A DNA stretch of 64,000 nt from Parvularcula sp. LCG005 (lineage in GTDB: Bacteria; Pseudomonadota; Alphaproteobacteria; Caulobacterales; Parvularculaceae): the NCBI RefSeq assembly GCF_032930845.1, contig NZ_CP136758.1, positions 496,001 through 560,000 on the forward strand, given 5' to 3'. The notes under the pieces are model-generated. The model was not told where the DNA came from. It did no database searches and was given only the letters and a program-made list of their open reading frames with translations. Position numbers and translations under genes: made by a program. Positions 25,568-34,767 of this stretch are shown here, in pieces (the stretch's first letter is position 1; every line of letters begins with the position of its first letter).

Positions 25568-27142
25568 TTAACGTGCCAGCGCCTCACGGATCAATGCTGC
25601 CGTCGGTTTGGGGCCGTAGATCTTGGTGAAGGGCCCCATGCGCGGACCGTCGGACTGGCCGAAGACGACCTCATACAGTCCCTTGAACCATTCGCGGATG
25701 TTCTCGTAACTTACCGATTTGCCGGCATCAAAGACGGCCGTCTGGTAATCATCTTCGGCAAGATCTTTATCCATGCCTTCGAAGCGGTCCGCCAGGAACT
25801 CAAGGGCCTGACGTTCCTGATCGGTTGGTGCACGGAACTGTTTCTTCGGCTTCACGAAATCTTCGAAGTAATTGATCGCATAGCCGAGCATGGGCTCCAG
25901 CGCCGCCATGGCCGCCGGGCTGGCATCAGGTCGGTACTTCTGCACAAAGCCGCGCAGGATATCGGTGTCGGATGTGCCTGAGGCGTCGACGATATTCATC
26001 AGCAGGCCAAAGCTGACCGGCGGCACAACGGCGGGCGGCTCGCCGCTATGGACGTGCCATGCCGGGTTATCGATTTTCTTCGCGCCGTCCATCTCGGGAT
26101 AGCGCGCCACGTGCTGCCAGTACTCGTCGACCGTTTTGGGGATGACGTCGAAATACAGCTTCTTGGCCTTTTTGGGCTGGTGGAAATTGTACAGCGACAG
26201 ACTTTCCGGCGCCGCATAGCGCAGCCATTCCTCGATCGTCAGGCCGTTGCCTTTGGTCTTGGAGATCTTGTTGCCGTTCTCGTCGAGGAAGAGCTGATAA
26301 TTGAAGCCCGCGGGCGGGGTGCCCCCCAGCGCCTTCACGATCCGGTTCGAGAGGCGAACCGATTCAGTCAGGTCTTCACCGGCCATCTCATAGTCAACGC
26401 CGAGCGCGTACCAGCGGCCGGCCCAATCGGCCTTCCACTGCAGCTTGACCGCGCCGCCCTTGACCGAGCTCGTCACCTTCGTGCCATCTTCGTCCTCGAA
26501 AACGACTTCGCCCGTCGCAGCGTCGCGCTCAAGGATCGGCACATAGAGAACACGGCCGGTGCTGGGGCTGATAGGCAGGATGGGGGAGTAGGTCTGGCGA
26601 CGTTCTTCACCCAGCGTGGGCAGAATAATGTCCATGATCTCGTCATAGACCTCCAGCACCCGCACCAGTGTCGAATCGAACAGGCCATCGCGATAGGCTG
26701 CCGCTGCTGACTGGAACTCATACTCAAAGCCGAACTGGTCGAGAAAGGCCTGCAGACGGGCATTATTGTGGGCCGAAAAGCTTTCATGCGTGCCGAACGG
26801 GTCGGGCACGCGGCACAGCGGCATCTGCAGATAGGCCTCAAGCTGCTCTGGATTGGGCACGGTCGGCGGCACTTTGCGCATGCCGTCCATATCATCGGAA
26901 AAGCAGATCAGGCGCGTTGAGCGGCCGGTCAGACATTCAAAGGCGTGGCGCACCATGCTGGTGCGCGCCACTTCGCCGAATGTCCCAAGATGCGGGAGGC
27001 CCGATGGGCCATAGCCCGTCTGGAAGACCACGGGGGCGTCCTTGTCCATCTTCTCCAGCCGTTTGACCAGGGCCTTGGCCTCTTGGAACGGCCATGCCTT
27101 GGCCTCGGCGAAGTCTTCGGTGGTGAAGGTGTGCTCGGACAC
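25568..27142 (-). CDS. lysK: Class I lysine--tRNA ligase
   Basis: A 524-residue class I LysRS, the archaeal-type enzyme found in alphaproteobacteria, charging tRNA-Lys. The HIGH-type motif is GPSGLPHLGTFGEV and the KMSKS-type motif is NKISKTKGNG. GTG 27142 (SEHTFTTEDFAEAKAWPF) is chosen: AAGGG lies 8 bp upstream, and the longer reading would run into the divergent terB gene. No class II lysS is seen in the window. It is monocistronic on the minus strand. Confidence 0.96.
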   Translation of the reverse strand: MSEHTFTTEDFAEAKAWPFQEAKALVKRLEKMDKDAPVVFQTGYGPSGLPHLGTFGEVARTSMVRHAFECLTGRSTRLICFSDDMDGMRKVPPTVPNPEQLEAYLQMPLCRVPDPFGTHESFSAHNNARLQAFLDQFGFEYEFQSAAAAYRDGLFDSTLVRVLEVYDEIMDIILPTLGEERRQTYSPILPISPSTGRVLYVPILERDAATGEVVFEDEDGTKVTSSVKGGAVKLQWKADWAGRWYALGVDYEMAGEDLTESVRLSNRIVKALGGTPPAGFNYQLFLDENGNKISKTKGNGLTIEEWLRYAAPESLSLYNFHQPKKAKKLYFDVIPKTVDEYWQHVARYPEMDGAKKIDNPAWHVHSGEPPAVVPPVSFGLLMNIVDASGTSDTDILRGFVQKYRPDASPAAMAALEPMLGYAINYFEDFVKPKKQFRAPTDQERQALEFLADRFEGMDKDLAEDDYQTAVFDAGKSVSYENIREWFKGLYEVVFGQSDGPRMGPFTKIYGPKPTAALIREALAR

Positions 27143-27238
27143 GGGGAAACCCTTTTCGTCTTCTTTACGGTGCGCAATGAATTTGCGATGGGACGCGGAG
27201 CCGACTAGCAAGCGGACCATCAATAAGGAAACAGGCGT

Positions 27239-27673
27239 ATGGCGGAATCCTTGGTCAATTTGACCCCCCAAGAAGCAGTTATTTATCTCATGGTGCTGAC
27301 GTCAGCTTCCGACGGTACCATGAATGAGCGTGAATTGCGCACAATTGGCCGCGTTGTGCGGTCCTTTCCGCTGTTTACCGCGAACGACGAAGACAACCTC
27401 GTCGCGACCTCTGAAAAGGCCGGCAGCATCATGTCCGCCGATGGCGGCCTGCACCGGGTGATCGATTCGGCGGCGGCGGCCCTGCCGGCCCATCTGAACG
27501 AAACGGCCTATGCCGCGGTAGTCGATGTGGTCACGGCCGATGAAACGATCGATATGGCGGAGATCCGTGTCCTCGAACTTATTCGCAATGCCTTGAAGGT
27601 GAGCGATGAGGGGGCTGCGGCCATCGAACACGCGGCACGCGCCCGTCATATGACCCTCGAGGAGACTGAGTGA
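27239..27673 (+). CDS. TerB-family protein
   Basis: A 144-residue acidic helical protein of the TerB (tellurite-resistance B) family, with conserved blocks [30 protein letters not shown] and [27 protein letters not shown], each carrying acidic residues like those that bind metal in TerB proteins. No other ter genes are nearby, so tellurite resistance should not be assumed. Its TGA overlaps the GTG of the RimB-RimK fusion (GTGA), indicating translational coupling. Confidence 0.9.
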   Translation: MAESLVNLTPQEAVIYLMVLTSASDGTMNERELRTIGRVVRSFPLFTANDEDNLVATSEKAGSIMSADGGLHRVIDSAAAALPAHLNETAYAAVVDVVTADETIDMAEIRVLELIRNALKVSDEGAAAIEHAARARHMTLEETE

Positions 27674-29079
27674 CCAAAACTGAATTTATGCTCGGCTGGG
27701 AAGAGTGGTGTTCCCTGCCGAAACTGGGACTGCCAGCGCTGAAGGTGAAAGTGGACACCGGCGCGCGGACCTCTTCGCTCCATGCCTTTACGGTTGATCC
27801 TTTTGGCCCTTCCGGGCGCCCGAAAGTCCGCTTTGGTATCCATCCCATTCCTGAAAAGCCTGAAGTCGAGATCTACTGCTCGGCGGACGTCATCGATCGG
27901 CGTGAGGTGACGAGCTCCAACGGCGAGTCCGAGATGCGGTACGTGATCGAAACGCCGATCCGCATGGGGGACAAGGAGTGGAAGATCCAGTGCACGCTGA
28001 CGGATCGGGAGGGCATGAGCTTTCACATGCTGCTGGGCCGCCAGGCGTTGCAGTCATTCCCCTTCGACATGGAACCAAGGGTCCTGCCGTCCTCATCGTT
28101 CCAGCAGCCCAAGCTTGACTATTCCGTCTACGATGCGGTGGCCAAGCGGGCGCCGACCCGTCGCTCTCTCCGCATGGCGATCCTGACGCGCGAGCCCAAT
28201 TCGTACTCGACCAAGCGCCTCGTCGAGGCCGCCGAAAGCCGCGAGCACGTGATCGAAATGATCGATACGACCCGCTGCTACATGCTGATCAATGCGGGTC
28301 GGCCGGAAGTGCATTATGACGGCCGCGCCCTGCCGCACTATGACGCTGTCATTCCGCGCATTGGCGCGTCTGTGACATCCTATGGTACGGCCGTGGTGCG
28401 CCAGTTCGAGGCCATTGGCGCCTACTGCATCAATTCCGCCCACGCCATTACCGCCTCGCGGGACAAGCTTTATGCGCATCAGATCCTTGCGCGTGACGGC
28501 ATTGGGATGCCGACAACCGCGTTTGCGTCTTCGCCGAAGGACACGAACAATCTGATTGGCCTGATCGGATCGCCGCCCCTGATCGTGAAATTGCTTGAAT
28601 CAACCCAAGGTCGCGGCGTCGTTCTGGCAGAGACCAAAAAGGCCGCCGATTCGGTGGTGTCTGCCTTCCGGGGCCTGCGCGCCGATTTCCTCGTCCAGCA
28701 ATTCGTCAAGGAAGCGGGCGGTGAAGATGTGCGTTGCTTTGTCGTTGGCGGCAAAGTGATTGCGGCGATCAAGCGGGTCGCCGCGTCCGGTGAATTCCGG
28801 TCCAACCTACACCAGGGCGGCTCGGCTGTGAAAGTGCGGATCACAAAGGAAGAGCGGGAGACGGCCGTCTTGGCCGCAAAATCCCTCGGGCTCGGCATGG
28901 CCGGGGTCGACATGCTGCGTGCATCTGACGGTCCCAAAGTGTTGGAGGTCAATTCCAGCCCGGGACTTGAGGGGATTGAAAAAACGTCGGGTAAGGACGT
29001 TGCAGCCCTTATCATCGAAGAGATTGAGCGCCGCACGGCAAGCTATGTCCGCCGACGCCGCAAGGTCCAGACCACGTGA
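27670..29079 (+). CDS. rimK: RimB-RimK fusion: retropepsin-like domain plus S6--glutamate ligase
   Basis: A 469-residue two-domain protein. Residues about 5-140 match the RimB/ATP-dependent zinc protease group with an aspartic-protease-like DTG (residues 29-31 in [14 protein letters not shown]) and MLLGRQAL. Residues about 160-455 form a RimK ATP-grasp ligase ([69 protein letters not shown]). RimK adds glutamates to the C-terminus of ribosomal protein S6 and RimB trims them; joining both in one chain may balance the two activities. GTG start coupled to terB; overlaps the DUF952 gene by 4 bp. Confidence 0.92.
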   Translation: MTKTEFMLGWEEWCSLPKLGLPALKVKVDTGARTSSLHAFTVDPFGPSGRPKVRFGIHPIPEKPEVEIYCSADVIDRREVTSSNGESEMRYVIETPIRMGDKEWKIQCTLTDREGMSFHMLLGRQALQSFPFDMEPRVLPSSSFQQPKLDYSVYDAVAKRAPTRRSLRMAILTREPNSYSTKRLVEAAESREHVIEMIDTTRCYMLINAGRPEVHYDGRALPHYDAVIPRIGASVTSYGTAVVRQFEAIGAYCINSAHAITASRDKLYAHQILARDGIGMPTTAFASSPKDTNNLIGLIGSPPLIVKLLESTQGRGVVLAETKKAADSVVSAFRGLRADFLVQQFVKEAGGEDVRCFVVGGKVIAAIKRVAASGEFRSNLHQGGSAVKVRITKEERETAVLAAKSLGLGMAGVDMLRASDGPKVLEVNSSPGLEGIEKTSGKDVAALIIEEIERRTASYVRRRRKVQTT

Positions 29080-29441
29080 GCGTGTTCAGGAAGGGTCTCG
29101 TCTATCGTCTTATGCCAACACGGCATTGGGACATCGCTCTGGCGTCGGGGTTTCTGCCCTACAACGCCGATGATGAGCGGGACGGCTTCTTCCATCTGTC
29201 TGGTCCCGATCAGGTGATGGGAACAGCCGCACGCTTCTATGCGGATTGCGACGAGCTTGTCTGCGCCGGGTTCGCCGAAAAGACGTTGGCTGACGACCTG
29301 AAGTGGGAGGGCGCCAGCGATCACGGTGTTTTTCCGCACTATTACGGTTTTGTCCGGACAGAATGGGTCCAGCATAAACTGGCCGTGAACAAGCAGCCAA
29401 GCGGCCAGTTCGATGTCGTCGACAATGCCGAAGGCGCGTGA
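29076..29441 (+). CDS. DUF952 family protein
   Basis: A 121-residue soluble protein with the DUF952 pattern: [45 protein letters not shown], and [15 protein letters not shown]. The fold is related to mono-ADP-ribosyltransferase-like domains and the function is unknown. It starts at GTG 29076 inside the rimBK stop (GTGA) and lies 30 bp before pyrD, a pairing seen often in alphaproteobacteria. Its place in the operon suggests co-expression with pyrD and the S6-modification gene. Confidence 0.9.
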   Translation: MSVFRKGLVYRLMPTRHWDIALASGFLPYNADDERDGFFHLSGPDQVMGTAARFYADCDELVCAGFAEKTLADDLKWEGASDHGVFPHYYGFVRTEWVQHKLAVNKQPSGQFDVVDNAEGA

Positions 29442-29471
29442 ACCCGTTTCTTCCTACCAAAGGGCCTGACC

Positions 29472-30509
29472 ATGTCATTGTGGCGATACGGAACATTCGC
29501 ACTCAGCTTTCTTGATCCTGAAAGGGCGCACCGGCTCACCGTGCAGTCATTGAAGACGGGTGTCGGCGCGCGGTATCCGCAGGATCGCTTCCCGGCACTG
29601 GCAACCACCGTCGCGGGTCTGTCATTGCCGAACCCGCTTGGTCTTGCAGCAGGGTTCGACAAGAATGCCGAGGTGCCTGATGCCATGTTGCGGATGGGCT
29701 TTGGCTTTGTGGAAGTGGGGGCATCGACCCCGAAGCCACAACCGGGCAATGACCGTCCACGGGTGTTCCGTCTTCGATCCGATCGCGCCATCATCAACAG
29801 ATATGGCTTCAACAATGAGGGGCAGGACGTGATTGCCGGCCGTCTGGCCCGCCGTGCTGGCAAGGCTGGCATTATCGGCATCAATCTGGGGGCGAACAAG
29901 AGCAGCGTCGACCGCACGGCAGATTTCGTATCGGGCATACGCTGTCTTGGTCCGCATGTTGATTTCTGTACGGTCAATGTCTCATCACCGAATACACCCG
30001 GTCTGCGGGCGTTGCAGGACGCTTCGGCGCTGTCCGCGCTTCTCTCTGCCGTGCTGGAGGCGAGGCCAGCGCAGACCCCTGTGTTTCTGAAAGTCGCCCC
30101 GGATCTCACCGACGAGGACAAAGCGGACATTGCATCGGTGGCGCTGTCCACCGGCATCGATGGGCTGATCGTCTCGAATACGACGATCGGTCTGCGCGAG
30201 GGGCTGAAGCGTCATGGCGAAGAAATGGGCGGGCTTTCCGGGCGCCCGCTCTTCCCGCTATCGACGGCTGTGCTTCACGATTTTGCCAAGACCATTGGCG
30301 GCCGCTTGCCGCTGATCGGTGTCGGCGGCATCGCGGGACCACAAGATGCGTACACGAAGATTTTGAAAGGGGCGTCTCTGGTCCAGCTTTACACCGCGCT
30401 GGTGTACAAGGGACCGGATCTCGTCAGCCACATCCTGGAAGGGCTGAACGAACGCCTCGCTGTCGACGGTTTTTCGTCAGTAGCTGACGCTGTTGGCAGA
30501 GACGTCTGA
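29472..30509 (+). CDS. pyrD: Quinone-dependent dihydroorotate dehydrogenase (class 2)
   Basis: A 345-residue membrane-associated flavoprotein oxidising dihydroorotate to orotate with quinone, the fourth step of UMP synthesis. Class 2 features: the N-terminal FLDPERAHRLTVQSLKTG helix region that contacts the membrane, AAGFDKNAEVPDAMLRMGF, VEVGASTPKPQPGNDRPRVFRL, the active-site serine in VNVSSPNTPG, and GVGGIAGPQDAYTKILKGA. ATG 29472 fits the family length. The gene closes the terB-rimBK-DUF952-pyrD run; a convergent tetR gene ends 2 bp away. Confidence 0.97.
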   Translation: MSLWRYGTFALSFLDPERAHRLTVQSLKTGVGARYPQDRFPALATTVAGLSLPNPLGLAAGFDKNAEVPDAMLRMGFGFVEVGASTPKPQPGNDRPRVFRLRSDRAIINRYGFNNEGQDVIAGRLARRAGKAGIIGINLGANKSSVDRTADFVSGIRCLGPHVDFCTVNVSSPNTPGLRALQDASALSALLSAVLEARPAQTPVFLKVAPDLTDEDKADIASVALSTGIDGLIVSNTTIGLREGLKRHGEEMGGLSGRPLFPLSTAVLHDFAKTIGGRLPLIGVGGIAGPQDAYTKILKGASLVQLYTALVYKGPDLVSHILEGLNERLAVDGFSSVADAVGRDV

Positions 30510-30511
30510 CG

Positions 30512-31147
30512 TCAGTTCGATTCTTCGGCGGCCTGCTGCATGGGCAGCGTATCCTGTTGGGCGTAGCTTGCAATGATCCGTGCCGCAGCCGTTCGCGCCT
30601 GCTGGTCGGACTGTGACGACAGCCCCAGGGAGCTCGCCAGTTTGCGGTGGCCAGAAGCCAAGGCCATCACGACGCCTGCAAGTTCGAGCGAGGCGGAATG
30701 GTCCATCGCCGGGTAGGCACGAGAAATCTCGCCGCTCACCTGGTTGATCAGAACACTGTATTCTTCGTTCAGTTCTGTTTTCAGCAGATCATCGCCCACT
30801 GCAAGCGAGAGAAGGGCGTCTTCCACTGGGGCATCGCCCGGCATTCTGAGTTCGTCGTCCGCAACCATCCCGAACAGGAAGTCGAGCAGGAAATCCAGGC
30901 GTTTCGCTGGCAGTGACTGATTAAGCCCCCGGTTCAGAGCCTCTTGGGTTTCGACGGCCAGACGTTTGGCCAGGTCAACGGCGATGGGCTGCTGACGCGA
31001 ATAATAATGTCGGACCAGTTGGCGCGACATACCTGCGTTTTTTGCAATGTCGTCGTTGGACGGCATTGAAACCCCTTTGGAGATCAGGGTGACCCGCAGG
31101 CCCTCAATAATTTCTGGCCGACGAAATTCGGCTACAGGTCTCGCCAT
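30512..31147 (-). CDS. TetR-family transcriptional regulator
   Basis: A 211-residue protein with an N-terminal TetR-type helix-turn-helix (IIEGLRVTLISKGVSMPSNDDIAKNAGMSRQLVRHYY) and a helical ligand-binding domain. The HTH reads slightly off-standard (VRHYYSRQQPIAVDL in place of the usual YYHFxSKexL), but length and layout fit. ATG 31147. It is divergent to the amidohydrolase gene, with a perfect 12-bp palindrome between them, so it may regulate that gene and itself. Confidence 0.85.
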   Translation of the reverse strand: MARPVAEFRRPEIIEGLRVTLISKGVSMPSNDDIAKNAGMSRQLVRHYYSRQQPIAVDLAKRLAVETQEALNRGLNQSLPAKRLDFLLDFLFGMVADDELRMPGDAPVEDALLSLAVGDDLLKTELNEEYSVLINQVSGEISRAYPAMDHSASLELAGVVMALASGHRKLASSLGLSSQSDQQARTAAARIIASYAQQDTLPMQQAAEESN

Positions 31148-31203
31148 TGGTGATCCTTTCCGCTGCGTCGTATAATAAGGTACAGGTCATAACCTATGAT
31201 AGG

Positions 31204-31215
31204 GACTGGCCAGTC
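31204..31215. promoter_or_regulatory. Palindrome between divergent tetR and amidohydrolase genes
   Basis: GACTGGCCAGTC is a perfect 12-bp palindrome placed 57 bp before the TetR start and 46 bp before the amidohydrolase start. This is where an operator for a divergent TetR pair would lie. The symmetry is seen; binding is inferred. Confidence 0.5.
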
Positions 31216-31260
31216 TCACAAGGCTTTGCTGGCATATAACGAAAGATATTGGTGTTCCGG

Positions 31261-32925
31261 ATGATGAAACGCAGCGTAATTTCTATCTTGACGGGAATGA
31301 CCGGATTTTCGGTCGCCATGGCTCAACCTGTGGTTTCTGATGTTACCGAGTGTCCGGAGCATTGGATTGTCGGTGATATTGTCACCGCCCCGGGTGAACG
31401 GGCGGGCGCCGTTTCGTTTTCGAAAGGGAAAATTCAGCAGGTGGGCGACGCCTCGCTTGCGCCAAATGAGGGCGCGTGCGTGATCTCTCTGCCGGACGGG
31501 GCGGTTGCCTTGCCGGGTCTGCACGATGCCCATGCCCACCTGATCGGCATCGGCTTTCGGGAAATGCGACTGAACCTTGAAGGCACCACGTCGATTGCGA
31601 TGCTGAAAGCCCGTCTGGCTGATGCGTTGATGGATCTTCCGGACGGACAGCCGCTGACGGGGCGCGGGTGGATCGAGACCGGTTGGCCCGAAAAGCGGAT
31701 GCCCAACAGGGACGACCTCGATGCCGTGGCCGAGGGCCGGATTGTCATCCTGGGCCGGTCAGACGGTCATGCAGCCGTCGTCAACAGTGCCGCGCTCGAT
31801 GCCGCCGGTATTGATGACGAGACCCCCGATCCCGAAGGCGGGCGTATCGTCCGTGACCGGAACGGTCGGGCCACGGGTCTCCTCATCGATAATGCGCAAT
31901 CTCTGGTCGCCGGTCTGGTCGACAAGCCGACACGGGAGGAGCGCAAGGAGGCCTTGCGCAGAGGCGCTGATGTCTACGCTTCGCGCGGCTGGACAAGCGT
32001 GCACAATATGTCCGTGGACGCCGGTGAGATTGACTTGATGGCTGAATTGGGGGCCTCAGGCGAACTGCCGATCCGTGTGTTCAACTATCTGGTGCCCGAG
32101 GCGCTGGACGCCCAAGCGGAAAAAGGAAAAACGTGCACCGATGATATGCGCGTCTGTGTCATGGGCATCAAATTTTATGTCGACGGCGCTCTGGGCTCAC
32201 GCGGGGCTCTTCTCTTTGCACCCTACAGCGATGAGCCGTCGACCATGGGTCTGCAGCTGATGACAGGCGATGAGGCGCGGCCGATGATGCAGAAAGCGCT
32301 CGATGCGGGTCTGCAGGTTGCAACCCACGCCATTGGCGACAAGGGCAATCGGATCGTGCTCGACTGGTACTGGAAGCTGCTTTACGAACCGCAGATCGCC
32401 GACCATCGCTGGCGGATCGAGCATGCTCAGATCCTGAAGGTTGATGATATTGCTCGCTTCGCCAAACAGGCGGTGATTGCGTCGATGCAACCCAGTCACG
32501 CCATTGGCGATCTTTATTTCGCAGGAGATCGTCTGGGGTCAGAGCGTCTGAAAGGCGCCTATGCCTGGCGGTCGCTGGTAGAGCAGGGTGCCATCGTTGT
32601 CGGCGGCTCCGATGCACCGGTTGAGCAGGGTGAGCCCGCGATTGAACTTCACGCGGCCACGCGCCGGTTCGCGCTGAACGGCTATGAGGGCCCGGACTGG
32701 CACCCGGAAGAGGCTCTGACCGAACAGCAGGCGCTGGCCATCTTCACGACCAAGGCCGCCTACGCCGTGTTCAGGGAGGATGAGCTCGGTCGCCTCGCGC
32801 CGGGCTACAGAGCCGACATTACGGTGCTGACCGCAGACCCGTTCCGCTCGTCCTGGGAGAAGGTTGATGCCCTTATGACGTTTGTCGACGGCGAACGCCA
32901 CGAGGGAAGGGCATCGCAACAATAG
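31261..32925 (+). CDS. Exported YtcJ/AepA-like amidohydrolase
   Basis: A 554-residue metal-dependent hydrolase of the amidohydrolase superfamily, YtcJ-like branch. Motifs: GLHDAHAHL (HxH metal ligands), GRSDGHAAVVNSAAL, MGIKFYVDGALGSRGALL (lysine region), VATHAIGDKGN, HRWRIEHAQIL, and GGSDAPVEQGEP with the late aspartate. An N-terminal signal sequence (MMKRSVISILTGMTGFSVAMA) predicts a periplasmic location. ATG 31261 or 31264 may be the start; TTG 31249 is less likely. Members act on N-substituted amides or related compounds; substrate unknown here. Divergent to tetR. Confidence 0.9.
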   Translation: MMKRSVISILTGMTGFSVAMAQPVVSDVTECPEHWIVGDIVTAPGERAGAVSFSKGKIQQVGDASLAPNEGACVISLPDGAVALPGLHDAHAHLIGIGFREMRLNLEGTTSIAMLKARLADALMDLPDGQPLTGRGWIETGWPEKRMPNRDDLDAVAEGRIVILGRSDGHAAVVNSAALDAAGIDDETPDPEGGRIVRDRNGRATGLLIDNAQSLVAGLVDKPTREERKEALRRGADVYASRGWTSVHNMSVDAGEIDLMAELGASGELPIRVFNYLVPEALDAQAEKGKTCTDDMRVCVMGIKFYVDGALGSRGALLFAPYSDEPSTMGLQLMTGDEARPMMQKALDAGLQVATHAIGDKGNRIVLDWYWKLLYEPQIADHRWRIEHAQILKVDDIARFAKQAVIASMQPSHAIGDLYFAGDRLGSERLKGAYAWRSLVEQGAIVVGGSDAPVEQGEPAIELHAATRRFALNGYEGPDWHPEEALTEQQALAIFTTKAAYAVFREDELGRLAPGYRADITVLTADPFRSSWEKVDALMTFVDGERHEGRASQQ

Positions 32926-32996
32926 GCGCAATTCTCTGCGCCTTAGGGTGGGTTTCGGGCTGCACAATCTGAAAAAACGCTCTACAAGCTGCTTCC

Positions 32997-33671
32997 ATGA
33001 CTGCAGTACGCCCGATCATTATTGCCGTAGATGGACCAGCCGCCTCGGGTAAGGGAACCCTTTCCCGCCGCATCGCCAGCTATTACGAGCTGGCCTATCT
33101 CGACACCGGGACGCTCTATCGCGGTGTCGGCTGGGTCATGTTGTCGAAAAATCTCGATCCTGGTGACGAGGCCGCTGCCGGTGAGACCGCGCGATCATTC
33201 TCCCTTGAACAGATTGCCGGTGCCGACATCCGTACCCCGGATGTCGGCCGTGCGGCATCGCGGGTCGCGGCCCTGCCGGTGGTGCGCGCCGCGCTTCTGG
33301 ATTTTCAGCGGCAGTTCGCGGCCAAGCCGCCTCATGGCGCGGCCGGTGCCGTGCTTGACGGCCGGGACATCGGTACGGTCGTATGCCCCGATGCCCTCGT
33401 CAAATTCTACATCACGGCAGCGCCGGAAGAGCGCGCGCGGCGACGGCATGAAGAACTGCGCCAGCGCGATGGCGGGCTATCCTATGAAATGACGCTCGAA
33501 GACATCAAGCGTCGCGATGCGCGGGATTCGGGCCGGGAAACGGCACCGATGCGGCCGGCTGCCGACGCCCAGTTCATCGACACGACAAAGCTGGACGCCG
33601 ACGCAGTTTTCGCCAGGGCGTGCCGGTTCATCGACAACGCCATCGAAGACCGAAACGAAGCGGTCGGTTAA
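32997..33671 (+). CDS. cmk: Cytidylate kinase
   Basis: A 224-residue P-loop kinase phosphorylating CMP/dCMP. The P-loop is DGPAASGKGT; further motifs are YLDTGTLYRGVGW, LDGRDIGTVVCPDA, KFYITAAPEERARRR and FIDTTKLDADAVF. ATG 32997 starts MTAVRPIIIAVDGP. In many proteobacteria cmk is immediately followed by rpsA; here 2.5 kb with three unrelated genes lies between them. Its stop shares TTAA 33668-33671 with the convergent deacetylase gene. Confidence 0.96.
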   Translation: MTAVRPIIIAVDGPAASGKGTLSRRIASYYELAYLDTGTLYRGVGWVMLSKNLDPGDEAAAGETARSFSLEQIAGADIRTPDVGRAASRVAALPVVRAALLDFQRQFAAKPPHGAAGAVLDGRDIGTVVCPDALVKFYITAAPEERARRRHEELRQRDGGLSYEMTLEDIKRRDARDSGRETAPMRPAADAQFIDTTKLDADAVFARACRFIDNAIEDRNEAVG

Positions 33672-34474
33672 TCCGCTTCAGACTGGTGCGTCGCCACCCA
33701 GGCCATGACCTCGCCGAACGGTGCCACCCAGATTTCATCCGTATGCGCGCCCAGATAGTCCGCGAGCTCTTTGTGGGACGCTGCAGGCACGGTCAGATAA
33801 TCAGCACCCACGCCGTGAAATCCGATGACCAGAAGGCCGCCCTCTTTCTCAACGGCCTTGACTGCGCGGATCATGTCCTTGCCGCTGGCATCCTCGGGGA
33901 ACCATTCACTGGGAACCGCGTTCAGTTCAATCTTGTTAGGATCATGCTCGGGTGCCGCAACGCCGCGGATGGCCGGTGCAAAACCCGCTTCCATGATCGG
34001 CGCGATAAAGTCTTCACCGCCGGCCAGCGTATTGCCGCAAGGCGTGGCGTAGGTGTGCATGGCCTTGCCGTCGAGCGCCGTCAGCAGGTTATTCATCACA
34101 CGGAGTTCATTGAGCATCGTTGCGACACTGTAGTTCTCGAGGTGATATTGCTCTGGCATCTCGAAAGAGCCTGCGCGGCAGGGGTGAAAGACACTGTGAT
34201 TGCCAAGCTCATGACCGCTTTCAGCGGTAGCGCGCCAGCGTTCGACAGACTCGTTTGCGAAGGTGCCGTTGAGAAAGAACGTGCCTTTGATTCCTGCGGC
34301 GTCGAGCGCCGGAATCGCAATGTCCAGATGCGACGGCATGCTGTCATCATAGGTCAGCACGACGGCCGCCTTCTTCCCTTCGGGCCATGCGAACGGCTCA
34401 GCGGCGAGGGCGCTCGTGCCGGTCAATGTCGCTATCGCGGTGCAGGCAGCAAGAGCAAATGGCTTGGTGAGCAT
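33668..34474 (-). CDS. Exported polysaccharide deacetylase (NodB/CE4 type)
   Basis: A 268-residue enzyme with a signal peptide (LTKPFALAACTAIATLTGTSALA) and a NodB-homology domain: AAVVLTYDDSMPSHLDIAIP (catalytic Asp-Asp), AGIKGTFFLNG, and GHELGNHSVFHPC (HxxxH metal motif). ATG 34474 is chosen because GGAGG lies 6 bp upstream and the signal peptide starts there. CE4 enzymes remove N-acetyl groups from chitin-like or peptidoglycan sugars; the substrate here is unknown. Divergent to the small glycine-zipper gene. Confidence 0.92.
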   Translation of the reverse strand: MLTKPFALAACTAIATLTGTSALAAEPFAWPEGKKAAVVLTYDDSMPSHLDIAIPALDAAGIKGTFFLNGTFANESVERWRATAESGHELGNHSVFHPCRAGSFEMPEQYHLENYSVATMLNELRVMNNLLTALDGKAMHTYATPCGNTLAGGEDFIAPIMEAGFAPAIRGVAAPEHDPNKIELNAVPSEWFPEDASGKDMIRAVKAVEKEGGLLVIGFHGVGADYLTVPAASHKELADYLGAHTDEIWVAPFGEVMAWVATHQSEAD

Positions 34475-34613
34475 CAGTGTTCCTCCATTTTCCCCGGAGT
34501 GTGGGCGGAAGCGAGCGATATTGCCAGCCCTGTTCAGAAGGGAGTGATGTAAAGCGTACTTGACATTCGTCGGTTCATTCTCCATTTTTCAATTAAGAGA
34601 GAAGGAGATCACG

Positions 34614-34766
34614 ATGAACAGAATGGGTCCGAGCATAGCGATGGGCGTGGCTTTCGGCGCGGCGATGGGTGCTGCTACCGGAGAGATGGGTATGTGGGTC
34701 GGCGTCGGCGTGGCCCTTGGCGTGGCGTTTGGCACAGTGCTGTCTCGCGGACAGGATCGGCGCTAG
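34614..34766 (+). CDS. 50-residue glycine-zipper membrane peptide
   Basis: A very small protein with an excellent ribosome-binding site (AAGGAGA, 7 bp before ATG 34614). The body is a run of small residues with GxxxG-like spacing (MGVAFGAAMGAATGEMGMW, then VGVGVALGVAFGTVLSRG) typical of glycine-zipper helices that pack in membranes, and it ends in RGQDRR. The longer in-frame reading from 34560 lacks a ribosome-binding site. It ends 1 bp before the convergent hydrolase stop. Function unknown. Confidence 0.7.
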   Translation: MNRMGPSIAMGVAFGAAMGAATGEMGMWVGVGVALGVAFGTVLSRGQDRR

Positions 34767-34767
34767 G

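Noticed and set aside
27239-27673. Tellurite-resistance operon
   Set aside because: Only a TerB-like gene is present; no terC, terD, terZ or terA, and it is coupled to a ribosomal-protein modification gene.
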